Source of the DNA: an uncultured Flavobacteriaceae bacterium | GTDB taxonomy: Bacteria; Bacteroidota; Bacteroidia; Flavobacteriales; Flavobacteriaceae | Reading direction: 5' to 3' | DNA length: 46,341 bases | Assembly (NCBI GenBank): GCA_938010765.1 | Contig: CALLVX010000057.1 | Coordinates: 1-46,341, forward strand | Shown here: piece after piece, positions 35,416-45,000 of the stretch | Position numbering within the stretch: position 1 is the stretch's first letter | Layout: each line of letters opens with the position of its first letter | Program-made: the position numbers and the translations under genes | Notes under the pieces: model-generated | What the model was told of the DNA's origin: nothing | Database searches by the model: none | The model's input: the letters and a program-made list of their open reading frames with translations, nothing else

Positions 35416-36456
35416 ATGCACCGAACTTATGTTGGGTCTACCATCTACCATATCTATCTTTCCATACTCCACAGCATTAAAGATAGTGGGTATGCCTCCA
35501 ACGATAATGGGGAGAATATTTTGTTCTTAGTAGAGAGCACTCCAATGATCGAAGCCTTGATTCCTAATCTTAAAAAACGCTTTTTCAGAGAGGTATATTT
35601 GATATCGGAGCGTCGCGACCATGTTTCCGATTTAGGAAAATTCAACTATGGCTTTAGACGTAAAAAAAAACTACCACCCTATTTAGAAAAAAAACATCCT
35701 TCCTTGATCAAGGAAAAAAACTTTATTCGCAACTCTGACCTTTACCTTTGCGACACGGATTCTTCAAAAAGCTATTTTTTATATGAATTTAGTAAAAAAC
35801 CGATTTATATGATTGAAGATGGGGCAAGAACCTATCGTAAAAGACACAGTGGCTTTGAACAATTTATAAAAACCAACTTAACGAAAACCCCTATCGGCGG
35901 GGGGTTTGACAAAGAGGTAACTATTATCTTCGCTCAATTTCCCATAAAGCTCCCTTTAGAAATCCGAAAAAAAGCGCAAGAACTCAATATTAAAAAAGAA
36001 ACCGCAAAACTAGACCAGCGAACGAAATCGGCTATTTTTGAAATTTTTATTTCCGATACTTCTTTTCATATCGAAAGTGAAAATAGCGCGCTAGTATTGA
36101 CCCAACCCATCTCAGAAGACAAAGTGGTTGAAAGCGAAGCGGTAAAAATCGAAATTTACCGGGACCTCATTTCAAAGATTCCGGCTGAAATGAATGTGAT
36201 AGTAAAAGTTCATCCAAGAGAAATAACGCAATACAAAGAACATTTCAAGGACATAACAGTTCTTCCCGGTCTTTTTCCGATAGAAATACTAAACCTGAAA
36301 GACGGGTTCTATTTCGAACATGGGTACACGCTTTTTTCTACTGCTCTTTCAAATCTTGAGATTGTTAAGAACCGATTCTTTTTAGGTAAGGATTATTTGG
36401 ATAAATTTACGGTCAAAGCTACTCGTGATCTAATTAAGCATATGAATGTTGAATAA
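35416..36456 (+). CDS. GT52-type sialyltransferase candidate
   Basis: 346 residues from ATG 35416; a TTG at 35353 is less likely. The start HRTYVGSTIYHIYLSILHS resembles the opening of GT52 lipooligosaccharide sialyltransferases. The bacterial sialyltransferase motifs are visible: acidic-acidic-Gly as E134-D135-G136 (YMIEDGARTY), HP as H266-P267 (VKVHPREI) and a serine motif at S308-T309 (YTLFSTALSN). These bind CMP-nonulosonate and activate the acceptor. Fifteen bases downstream begins the CMP-sugar synthetase, then the synthase, giving donor supply and transferase in one operon. Linkage and acceptor unknown; a phosphotransferase-like member of the same fold is the alternative. Confidence 0.8.
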   Translation: MHRTYVGSTIYHIYLSILHSIKDSGYASNDNGENILFLVESTPMIEALIPNLKKRFFREVYLISERRDHVSDLGKFNYGFRRKKKLPPYLEKKHPSLIKEKNFIRNSDLYLCDTDSSKSYFLYEFSKKPIYMIEDGARTYRKRHSGFEQFIKTNLTKTPIGGGFDKEVTIIFAQFPIKLPLEIRKKAQELNIKKETAKLDQRTKSAIFEIFISDTSFHIESENSALVLTQPISEDKVVESEAVKIEIYRDLISKIPAEMNVIVKVHPREITQYKEHFKDITVLPGLFPIEILNLKDGFYFEHGYTLFSTALSNLEIVKNRFFLGKDYLDKFTVKATRDLIKHMNVE

Positions 36457-36470
36457 TAGGAACAGAAAAG

Positions 36471-37643
36471 ATGTCTAAAACAGCCATAGGGTTTATTCCT
36501 CTAAGAAAGAATTCGAAAGGAATTCCCCATAAAAATAAGAAACGACTCCTCGGAAGACCCCTTTTTACATGGGTACTGACCGAAGCACTTTTTTCAACTT
36601 TGGATCGTGTTTATATTTTTACCGATGATGCGGATATAATAGCCTATATAAACAATCATTTCAGCTGGTCGCAAAAAGTCTACTGTATTGAACGCTCATC
36701 CGAAAATGCCAGTGATACTGCTACTACGGAAGCAGCAATGCTAGAATTTTGTAATAAGGTGGACTACCAATTTGATATTTTTTGCCTTTTACAGGCCACT
36801 TCTCCCCTAACCAAAAGAACCGATATAGATAATGCACTCAATACTCTAAATACCCAAAACCATGATGCCGTACTTAGTGTTGTAAAAACGCATCGTTTTA
36901 TATGGTCTAAAGAAGGTAGTGCGCTTAACTATGACGTTTTCAATAGACCACGCAGACAAGATTTCGAAGGGCTACTTATAGAGAACGGGGCTATTTATGC
37001 AACTTGGAAAAAAGCACTCTTAAGCTCAAAAAACCGCCTAAGTGGGAAGATGGGAACCATAGAAATGAGGGAAGATACCTTGGTCGAAATAGATTCGCAA
37101 ACCGATTGGGAAATTATAGAACAACTGATTACGGCTGATTTTAAGACTGGAAGGGATGCAAACCGAATCGATTATTTGATATTGGATGTCGACGGTGTTT
37201 TTACCGATGGTACCGTTGTATTTAACCGTGAAGGGGAGTTTTCGAAAAAATTTGATATGCGAGATGGTATGGGGCTCGAAATACTACGGGAAAACCAAGT
37301 ACAAGTTATGGTAATGACCTCGGAAGATTCAGAGGTGGTTCGAAAACGAATGAAAAAACTTAAAATAGAAGATACTTTTTTAAATGTAAAAGACAAGTAT
37401 TCACTTTTAGAAAACCTCTGTATTAAAAAAGGAATTTCCCCAAAACAAATTGCCTATATGGGTGACGATATTAATGATATGAGCAATATGCTTCGGGTCG
37501 GATGGTCTATATGCCCGGCAAACGCGACCAAAAATATTCGATTCCATTCCGATATTGTTTTGAACCATTCATCCGGAGCCGGTGCCATAAGAGAAGCCTC
37601 AGAATTTATTTTAAACTATAACAAAAGATTTAATGATCTATAA
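36471..37643 (+). CDS. CMP-nonulosonate (acylneuraminate) cytidylyltransferase fused to KdsC-like HAD phosphatase
   Basis: 390 residues in two domains. Residues 1-225 are a cytidylyltransferase: IPLRKNSKGIPHKNKKRL (CTP loop), FCLLQATSPLTKRTDID and ENGAIYATWK. Residues 232-390 are a HAD phosphatase of the KdsC type: nucleophile D239 and D241 in LDVDGVFTDG, FDMRDGMGLE, and AYMGDDINDM (D332/D333). The same order occurs in animal CMAS, where the HAD part has lost activity; here the phosphatase residues are kept. A 9-phosphate sugar made by the next gene's product could be dephosphorylated and then activated by one protein. Overlaps the synthase gene by 11 bp. Confidence 0.9.
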   Translation: MSKTAIGFIPLRKNSKGIPHKNKKRLLGRPLFTWVLTEALFSTLDRVYIFTDDADIIAYINNHFSWSQKVYCIERSSENASDTATTEAAMLEFCNKVDYQFDIFCLLQATSPLTKRTDIDNALNTLNTQNHDAVLSVVKTHRFIWSKEGSALNYDVFNRPRRQDFEGLLIENGAIYATWKKALLSSKNRLSGKMGTIEMREDTLVEIDSQTDWEIIEQLITADFKTGRDANRIDYLILDVDGVFTDGTVVFNREGEFSKKFDMRDGMGLEILRENQVQVMVMTSEDSEVVRKRMKKLKIEDTFLNVKDKYSLLENLCIKKGISPKQIAYMGDDINDMSNMLRVGWSICPANATKNIRFHSDIVLNHSSGAGAIREASEFILNYNKRFNDL

Positions 37644-38505
37644 GGAACCCTATATCATAGCCGAAATTGGATGTAACCACAAAGGGGATATCAAAATAGC
37701 GAAAGAACTTATTTACATGGCCAAAATTTTTGGCAACGCCAATGCGGTGAAATTCCAAAAAAGAAACAATCCAGAATTGCTTACCACCGAACAATATAAT
37801 GCCCCCCACCCCAATCCGTTGAATTCATATGGGAATACCTATGGGGCGCATCGCGAGTTTCTAGAATTCGACCTAGCTCAACACAAGGAGCTAAAAGCGT
37901 ATTGTGAGGAAGTAGGTATCACCTATGCCACTTCCGTTTGGGAAACTACATCGGCTATGGAAATTGCCAGTATCAACCCTGAATTCATTAAAATACCTTC
38001 TGCCTGCAATAATCATTTTGAAATGTTGGGATGGCTGTGCGATCACTATCAAGGGGAATTGCATATTTCTACGGGAATGACCACGAAGGCTGAAATAAGC
38101 GGAATCATCGATTTCTTTGTCAAAAAAGGAAGAAACAAAGATTTGGTACTCTACAATTGTACTTCTGGATACCCAGTTGCCTTTGAGGACATTTGTTTAT
38201 TAGATATCGTAAAGCTTAAGGAACAATACGAACACCAAGTGAAGCATATTGGCTTTTCAGGGCATCATTTAGGAATTGCGGTAGATGTAGCCGCATACAC
38301 TTTAGGTGCACATATAATAGAACGGCATTACACGTTAGACAGAACTTGGAAGGGTACCGACCATGCCGCATCGTTAGAACCAATGGGCCTTAGAAAATTG
38401 TGCAGAGATCTACGGGCCACCCATGAAGCGCTGACCTATAAACAACAAGATATTTTAGCGGTAGAACAGGTGCAAAGAGATAAGTTGAAATATCAGAAAT
38501 CGTAG
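37633..38505 (+). CDS. NeuB-type nonulosonate (or nonulosonate-9-phosphate) synthase without SAF domain
   Basis: 290 residues. Condenses phosphoenolpyruvate with a hexosamine or hexose (phosphate). TIM-barrel motifs: IIAEIGCNHKGD at the start, AVKFQKR, FIKIPSACNN, HISTGM, NCTSGYP, GFSGHHLGIAVD and HIIERHYTLDR with TDHAASLEP. Sialate synthases usually carry a C-terminal SAF (antifreeze-like) domain and are about 335-350 residues; this one ends just after the barrel with a normal stop. The loss may be a real subfamily trait, as I see no remnant of SAF in any frame downstream. Translation is coupled to the preceding gene. Confidence 0.9.
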   Translation: MIYKEPYIIAEIGCNHKGDIKIAKELIYMAKIFGNANAVKFQKRNNPELLTTEQYNAPHPNPLNSYGNTYGAHREFLEFDLAQHKELKAYCEEVGITYATSVWETTSAMEIASINPEFIKIPSACNNHFEMLGWLCDHYQGELHISTGMTTKAEISGIIDFFVKKGRNKDLVLYNCTSGYPVAFEDICLLDIVKLKEQYEHQVKHIGFSGHHLGIAVDVAAYTLGAHIIERHYTLDRTWKGTDHAASLEPMGLRKLCRDLRATHEALTYKQQDILAVEQVQRDKLKYQKS

Positions 38506-38573
38506 GTCTCGGGTTATTTTGCTATAGGGCTCATATATATTATTCTATTTAATAGGACCCAAAAAAAAAGTAT

Positions 38574-39284
38574 CTATTTCTCCCATATATGGAAATTACC
38601 GTCTCTGAGAACACGTTTAAAACCAAGAGAGGCTAATATGTCTTCGCATTCTTGGGCCTCATCTGCCGTAAGGATATTAGCAAACGGATGGAGTTCGATA
38701 AAAATTTGTCCGAACTTAGAAATAGCCTCTTTGAAATTCCTTAGCAGCGCCAGTTCCCCGCCTTCGATATCCATAACCAACGTATCGAACTCAAATCCAT
38801 ATTTGCGGGTCAAACCATCAAAGTTGGTTCCCTTTATTGTAATCTTGTCTGCCGTTTTCCTTTTGGAACTTCCGCCAACAATAAGATCATGAATATAAAA
38901 ATCGTTTTCTGAATTTTTTGAAATTATAATATTTTCGATATGAAAACCACAGTCATTCTCTTTCTTGTTCTTTTCAATCCACGGAATTAGTTTCGGGTTT
39001 GCCTCCAACACCACATGTTGGGTAGCATTCTGCAACAATTTGTTGGTAAGACAGGATACGTAGCCCAAACAAGACCCCAATTCCAAAACCTTAGAATTAG
39101 GTTTAAGATATTCGGATAAATACCGAGCCTCTTCCTCCTCATAGGAGTTAAATACAAACCGACCACGAAATATATAATCTGTTTGATCAAAGGGAACATG
39201 AATGGTCAACTCGTTTTTCCTATATACTTTTTTGATGTAGGTGAAATAGACACCCCCTAAAAACATTCGAGTCTTCTTAAACAT
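38574..39284 (-). CDS. FkbM-family SAM-dependent methyltransferase
   Basis: 236 residues. Class I Rossmann methyltransferase: SKVLELGSCLGYVSCL is the SAM-binding loop (about 64-80), HVVLEANPKLIPWIE follows, and LVMDIEGGELALLRN is the FkbM signature (DxEG). Such enzymes often O-methylate sugars of surface glycans, which agrees with the neighbouring glycosyltransferase and sialate genes. It is convergent with neuB-like, separated by 68 bp; the intergenic region carries an A9 run but no strong hairpin. Confidence 0.88.
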   Translation of the reverse strand: MFKKTRMFLGGVYFTYIKKVYRKNELTIHVPFDQTDYIFRGRFVFNSYEEEEARYLSEYLKPNSKVLELGSCLGYVSCLTNKLLQNATQHVVLEANPKLIPWIEKNKKENDCGFHIENIIISKNSENDFYIHDLIVGGSSKRKTADKITIKGTNFDGLTRKYGFEFDTLVMDIEGGELALLRNFKEAISKFGQIFIELHPFANILTADEAQECEDILASLGFKRVLRDGNFHIWEK

Positions 39285-39444
39285 AATTACAATTATAACA
39301 ACCTTGGCAATACATAAAATGCAATTCTAAAGTTATAAATTAATACGTCATCCTTAAAAACATTATTGCTCGTTGTTTTAGCAAGAATACGTTTGTTAAA
39401 ATAAAGAAGCCATTAACAAAAAACACGAATTCACATTGAATTGC

Positions 39445-39475
39445 GATTATAGGTTTTCGTGAAACCTTATTTTTG
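39445..39475 (+). promoter_or_regulatory. Promoter and small inverted repeat before the tsaC-like gene
   Basis: TATTTTTG at 39468-39475 matches TAnnTTTG. Directly before it lies AGGTTT(5 bases)AAACCT at 39451-39467, which could be an operator. A TTG sits 24 bases upstream of the box. Confidence 0.45.
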
Positions 39476-39507
39476 TGCAATGGTAGGAATTTTTAAATTA
39501 ATTAGTA

Positions 39508-40068
39508 GTGACCGAAGAAATAAATAAATCGATTACCGTACTTGAACAAGGGGGTCTTATTCTATACCCGACCGATACGGTCTGGGGCATTGGTTGTGAT
39601 GCCACCAATGCCGAAGCAGTTAAAAAAGTATATGATTTAAAGGACCGTGAAGATAGCAAGGCATTGATCTGTCTTGTTGCCAATGATGCTATGTTGGAAA
39701 ATTATATAGAGGAAATTCCCGAAGTTGCTTACGACCTTATAGATCTAAGTGAAAAACCGATAACTATTATCTATGACGACCCTAGGGGAATTGCCCATAA
39801 CCTGATTGCTTCAGACAATAGTTTGGCCGTTCGTGTGGCTACCGATAAGTTCTGTCGGTATTTGATCAACAAATTCAAAAAACCCCTAGTAGCTACCTCG
39901 GCGAATATTTCAGGGCACCCAACTCCAAAAAGTTTCGTTGAAATCGACCAAGCAGTTTTAAGAGGTGTAGATTATACGGTAAATTTGTATCGCGATCAAA
40001 AAAGTGGCAGCGCTTCCTCAATCATCAAATTAGGTAATGACGGAAGGGTTAAAATAATTCGAAAATAA
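39508..40068 (+). CDS. tsaC: L-threonylcarbamoyladenylate synthase (Sua5/YciO/YrdC)
   Basis: 186 residues starting with GTG at 39508. Makes threonylcarbamoyl-AMP for the t6A37 modification of ANN-decoding tRNAs. YrdC-fold motifs: GGLILYPTDTVWGIGCDATN, KVYDLKDREDSKAL, KPLVATSANISGHP (nucleotide loop), and SIIKLGNDGRVKIIRK at the end. Single-domain length is that of TsaC rather than the two-domain Sua5 (about 340). Next gene is a tRNA CCA-adding enzyme, 55 bp on, so two tRNA-maturation genes are side by side. Confidence 0.93.
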   Translation: MTEEINKSITVLEQGGLILYPTDTVWGIGCDATNAEAVKKVYDLKDREDSKALICLVANDAMLENYIEEIPEVAYDLIDLSEKPITIIYDDPRGIAHNLIASDNSLAVRVATDKFCRYLINKFKKPLVATSANISGHPTPKSFVEIDQAVLRGVDYTVNLYRDQKSGSASSIIKLGNDGRVKIIRK

Positions 40069-40123
40069 GTACAAGTTCGGCTGCAAGGTATTTTAAAAAA
40101 AGTAGTCGAAATAGTATTCTACC

Positions 40124-41554
40124 ATGGCAAAGACAAACTACAAGGAAGCATTAGAAAATCCGATTTTCAATACGATTTCCCAGTCTTCAATAGCATTGGG
40201 TATCGACAGTTATGTTATCGGTGGCTTCGTTCGCGATTTTCTGTTAAAAAGAGGCACCGCAAAAGACATCGACGTCGTTGCGGTAGGAAGCGGCATTGCC
40301 CTTGCCAAAAAGGTTGCCTCCGAATTAAAGGGTAATCCCCAGGTTTCGGTATTCAAAAATTTCGGAACGGCCATGATCAAAAAAGGCGCATTGGAACTAG
40401 AGTTTGTGGGTGCCAGAATAGAAAGCTATAACCGCGGGAGTAGGAAACCGGTTGTAGAAGACGGCACCTTGGAAGATGATCAAAAAAGAAGGGATTTTAC
40501 TATCAATGCCATGGCCTTATCCTTGAATGAAGAAAATTTCGGCACCTTGCTTGATCCTTTTGATGGTCTAGGGGATCTTGACAAAAAGTTGATACGTACC
40601 CCTTTAGAACCGGGAATCACCTACTCTGACGACCCACTTCGAATGATGCGCGCTATTCGCTTCGCAACACAGCTGAATTTTGGTATTCAACTTGCTTCGC
40701 TACAGGCCATACATTCACATAAAGAACGGATTAAAATTATTTCGAATGAGCGCATCGTAGATGAGCTGCATAAAATTTTGGCAAGCCCCAAACCCTCTAT
40801 CGGTTTTACATTATTGCATAAAACAGGGCTTTTGCCCTATATATTACCAGAGTTAGTGGCACTCGAGGGGATAGAAGAAATTGAAGGCCAAAAACATAAA
40901 GACAACTTTTGGCACACCTTGGAAGTAGTGGATAATATCTGTGAGACGACTGACAATCTTTGGCTACGTTGGGCGGCCCTATTGCATGATATCGGAAAAG
41001 CACCAACGAAAAGGTTCCATAAACAAAATGGATGGACCTTTCATGGCCATGAATTTGTTGGATCTAAAATGGTCTATAAATTGTTCAAACGATTGCGAAT
41101 GCCCCTGAACGACAAAATGAAATTTGTTCAAAAAATGGTCTTAATGAGTTCAAGACCTATTGTACTTTCGGAAGATTTTGTGACAGATTCTGCCGTACGG
41201 CGTTTGGTTTTCGATGCCGGTGTCTATGTGGATGATTTAATGACACTTTGTGAGGCAGATATCACTACCAAAAATCCTAGGAAGCAAAAAAAATACAAAA
41301 ACAATTTCAAACAGGTACGTGAAAAAATTATGGAGGTAGAGGAGCGTGATCATATACGTAATTTTCAACCCCCCATTAGTGGTGAAGAAATCATGACCAC
41401 ATTTCAACTAAAACCATCTAGAGAAATAGGGATTATTAAAGAAGCCATAAAAGAGGCAATTCTTGAAGGTGAGATTCCCAACGAGTACGAGGCGGCCAAA
41501 ACATACATGCTTAAAAAAGGACAAGAGCTAGGACTTTCAATAGATGTTCAGTAA
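40124..41554 (+). CDS. cca: CCA tRNA nucleotidyltransferase with HD domain
   Basis: 476 residues. Adds or repairs the 3' CCA of tRNA. Class II nucleotidyltransferase head: SYVIGGFVRDFLLKRG and KDIDVVAVG (DxD metal site), then EDDQKRRDFTINAMAL and DPLRMMRAIRFATQL. The RNA-binding neck follows to about 250. An HD domain (HTLEVVDNIC, WAALLHDIGKAPT) and a C-terminal helical part end the protein. It follows the tsaC-like gene and is the last gene before a 520-bp gap. Confidence 0.95.
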   Translation: MAKTNYKEALENPIFNTISQSSIALGIDSYVIGGFVRDFLLKRGTAKDIDVVAVGSGIALAKKVASELKGNPQVSVFKNFGTAMIKKGALELEFVGARIESYNRGSRKPVVEDGTLEDDQKRRDFTINAMALSLNEENFGTLLDPFDGLGDLDKKLIRTPLEPGITYSDDPLRMMRAIRFATQLNFGIQLASLQAIHSHKERIKIISNERIVDELHKILASPKPSIGFTLLHKTGLLPYILPELVALEGIEEIEGQKHKDNFWHTLEVVDNICETTDNLWLRWAALLHDIGKAPTKRFHKQNGWTFHGHEFVGSKMVYKLFKRLRMPLNDKMKFVQKMVLMSSRPIVLSEDFVTDSAVRRLVFDAGVYVDDLMTLCEADITTKNPRKQKKYKNNFKQVREKIMEVEERDHIRNFQPPISGEEIMTTFQLKPSREIGIIKEAIKEAILEGEIPNEYEAAKTYMLKKGQELGLSIDVQ

Positions 41555-42076
41555 TTTTTTTAGGCTTTTCCTACAAATCCTGTTCTTCGTAAGAAAAGTG
41601 ATATTGACCTACAAAAAGTGATAGTTCACTGATATTTATTAAGAAAATCACAACAAGAGGCTCTTTTTTTAAAAGTTATAGGGGTACATTTGTTAAAATT
41701 TTAAGTAAAGCACAACCTACTTGCGGCTTTCACCGAAGATAAAACACTAATCCTAATCCCCTTTTCGTATGAATAATAGCGTTCTTTTCTATATTTGGTC
41801 ATTTGGAGCCGTTGCTCTACCGCTTGGTACTTTCCAAACTTCTCATTTCAACTTCAGGAAAATAGTTACTGTGAAATAATATCACTTAAAGACAGCCTCA
41901 TATACATTTAAGTAAGTTAATTCTTACTTTTAAAGTAACTAGGATAAACGATTCTATACCCTTTTCCTTTAACTATCTAGTATAGAAGTGACTATCTCAT
42001 TAAAAAATGTGTCTAATTCGAAAAGTGCTTTTTAAAAAAAAGCAACAAACTTCAAATATCCTCCAAAACCAAGTCT
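41555..42076. other. 522-bp intergenic/leader region before the adhesin gene
   Basis: No firm gene; a 36-codon frame at 41769-41879 (MNNSVLFYIWSFGAVALPLG at its start) is possible but unsupported. The region holds a 10-bp direct repeat at 41594 and 41614, TATATTTG at 41790-41797 (an exact -7 box without a good TTG), and a hairpin AAGTAAG/CTTACTT at 41910-41929. Its length suggests a long 5' leader or regulator sites for the adhesin gene. Confidence 0.5.
41594..41623 (+). promoter_or_regulatory. 10-bp direct repeat with 20-bp period
   Basis: AAAAGTGATA occurs at 41594-41603 and again at 41614-41623, about two helical turns apart, with a related TTCACTGATA just after. The spacing suits a dimeric response regulator; the position is about 450 bp before the adhesin start. 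Confidence 0.4.
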
Positions 42077-45000
42077 ATGAAACAATTTAGCCTATTCTAC
42101 TTATCCTTTAAGAACAAAGCCTACTTACTTCCCCTCTTATCTTTTATTTTTTTTTACTTTTCTGGTAATACCTTAACTGCTCAGGTAAGCACAACCGCTT
42201 CCATTTTAAGTTCCGGATATACCACAGAAGGGGAATATGTTGTATGCTATCGAATAGACCTTACCAACAATGGGACTACCGACCTATGTAGCCCTCAAAT
42301 AAGTAGCAATTTAATTACCCCTCCAGGATATACGAGTATTCTGCGAATAGAATCTATAAGCTTGTCCCAATCGAGCTTTACAAATACCGACCTGAATGCA
42401 ACAGCCACGGCTTTTAATACTGGGAACCCAGAAGGGGACGCAGTGGATCCGGCAACTGTAAAATGTATTCCTCCTGGTGGAAGCTTAAGACTGGCATATA
42501 AAGTATACAGTGACCCAACGATTATAGGTAACGGAACTACCGTAACCGTAAACCATACCACCTCGGGAATCGATGATGCCGGTGCCGGGGCGGCACAATC
42601 CGATACCGCTAGCAGCAGTGTTGTTCTTACCAGTACAAATGTAATTCCAGGAGCCGCTATGCAGGCATTTCAAGGAGGAATGGCACTTGCCAACGCTTCA
42701 ACCTTAGATGTAAATTTAGATGGCACCTACGATTTCACCTATCGTGTGACGCTTGGAAATTATCAGAACGATGCCAATACTGGCATCAATGCAACCAATA
42801 TCACTTTTACGGATAACTTTAATCACATTCATGGTATCATGCCAATCAACACTGTGAACGTGGTAGCATCACCGGCCGGGAATCTAACACCTAACCCGAA
42901 CTTTACAGGAGGTGCAAATACAATTGGCGGAGTCTCTGTAACTCCTGATACGCAAATAGTATCGGGAGGTACGCTTACACCCGACCAAACCGATTATGTA
43001 GATGTTGTTCTTAACGTAGGTCCTACCACAAATACGTCCAACCGTTTTACAAGCGGCGTGATCGAAGCAGATCAGAACGTTTTGGGCGGACGGGTTTCCG
43101 AAATAACTGTATTCGGACAAGATCCGGAATCAGCGGATACAAGAGGCCCAGCAGATGGATGTGGAGGCGGTATGGCAATTCGATTTGGTTTTACTGGGCA
43201 GCTCATTACTACTAAGACCCTTGTCAACTCTTTTAATGCAGCAAGTGGCATACCTGGGCATTATGATGTTACCTACGATATAGTGATCCAAGCCGATCCT
43301 ACAAACGATATTGACCTCAAACGTATTTCTGCCATCGATGATATTGAAAGTACGTTCGGAAGCACCTTTGTGGGGGTTTCGGCAGGGCCTGTAGTGACCA
43401 ATATAGATGCTACTTTTGCACCATCTGAAAATGCAGCCTATGATGGTGAAACCGGCAGTGGTGTTGGTAGCGATGTAGACCTTCTTGCTGGTTCTCAAAC
43501 AGATATTTTAAGCCCTGGAGAAAGTTTTAGTGTTAGATATACTGTTGAAGTAAACCTAATCGGAGCAGTAAGCCCACTAAATAATACGGTGGTAGTTACC
43601 GCAGCCAATACAGACAATCAGCAGGTAAACTCTATAAATGACAATGCTAGCTACTCTTTTACTCCCCCATTGGATACAGACAGTGACGGTCAAATTGATG
43701 TTGTTGACTTAGATAATGACAATGATGGGATATTAGATAGTGTTGAGCTTGATTGTCCACCCGCAGGGACTTATGTGTCTATTAATGATAGTTTCTCCAA
43801 CACCAGTACTGGCACCAACGGTGGAAGTGCTTCAGGAACAGTACCAGACTTATACCCCTTTGGAGATATTGATTTAGACTTTTCCTTTGAATTGATAAAT
43901 AGCGCCGTATGGTCTAATGGAGTATCAACTACAACAAACGGCGCAATCGATGGAACCTATATCAACGTTCAACCATCAAATACTTCCTTCCCTGTAGGGT
44001 CATTTTATCCGGCAGATGCGGCAACTATTTCCGCAGCTGTATACACCTTTACCTTCTCTGAACCCATCTATTTATCAGAATTTAAATGGGGAGGTTTGGA
44101 TAATGGTGATCGAGTAGATATTTCTGCAACATTGTCCGGAGTAAATATACCTGTCATCATTTCAAACGTTAATTTACCCGCAGGTCAATTTACTATTACG
44201 GGTCAAAGTGTGGTGAGTACAGCTGGTGGTTCAAATGCGCCCAACCGTACTATTTCTGTTGAAACTGAAGGACAGATAAACCAATTGACCATAGTGGCTG
44301 GTAAAAATGTCTTGACTCCTACGGCAAGCAACGTTACAATGCAGTTTTACGAATTGAGGTATTGTGATGATAGAGATTCTGATAGTGACGGAGTTCCAGA
44401 CCACCTAGACCTCGATAGTGACAATGACGGAATCTACGATGTAGTTGAAGCTGGTGGTACAGATAGTAACAATGATGGAAGAGCAGATGATGACAATGAC
44501 AATACAAACAATACGGCAAGTAATGGCATACCCACCTCGGCAGGTTTAGGACTCATACCGACCGAAACAACATCGGGCACTCCAGACTATCTGAATATAG
44601 ATAGTGACGGCGATGGCTGTAATGATGCCAATGAGGCCTACAATACCGACTATTTCGATTTTGTATCCAACCCCGCGGACAGCAATGGCGATGGTACTTA
44701 CGGCGATGTTATCACTGCTACTGAAGTGAATGCCGATGGTACCGTAACAGGACTTACATATGACGCATCTCAAAATAGCAATGTCACCAATAGCCTTTCC
44801 GTTGTATGTCTACAAGACTCGGATGGAGATGGAATATATGATATAGTGGATCTAGACGATGACAACGATGGTATCCCCGATGCAATTGAATGTTCGGAGC
44901 CCAACCAAATAGGCAACACAGGACCTGGCACCGTCGGTTCAGGGACTTTTGTAGACCAATTGGCCTTTGTTGAATGGGGAGGAGATTTTAATGACGGGGT

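Noticed and set aside
41769..41879. 36-codon frame as a leader peptide
   Set aside because: Hydrophobic start is suggestive but there is no conservation or ribosome-site evidence.
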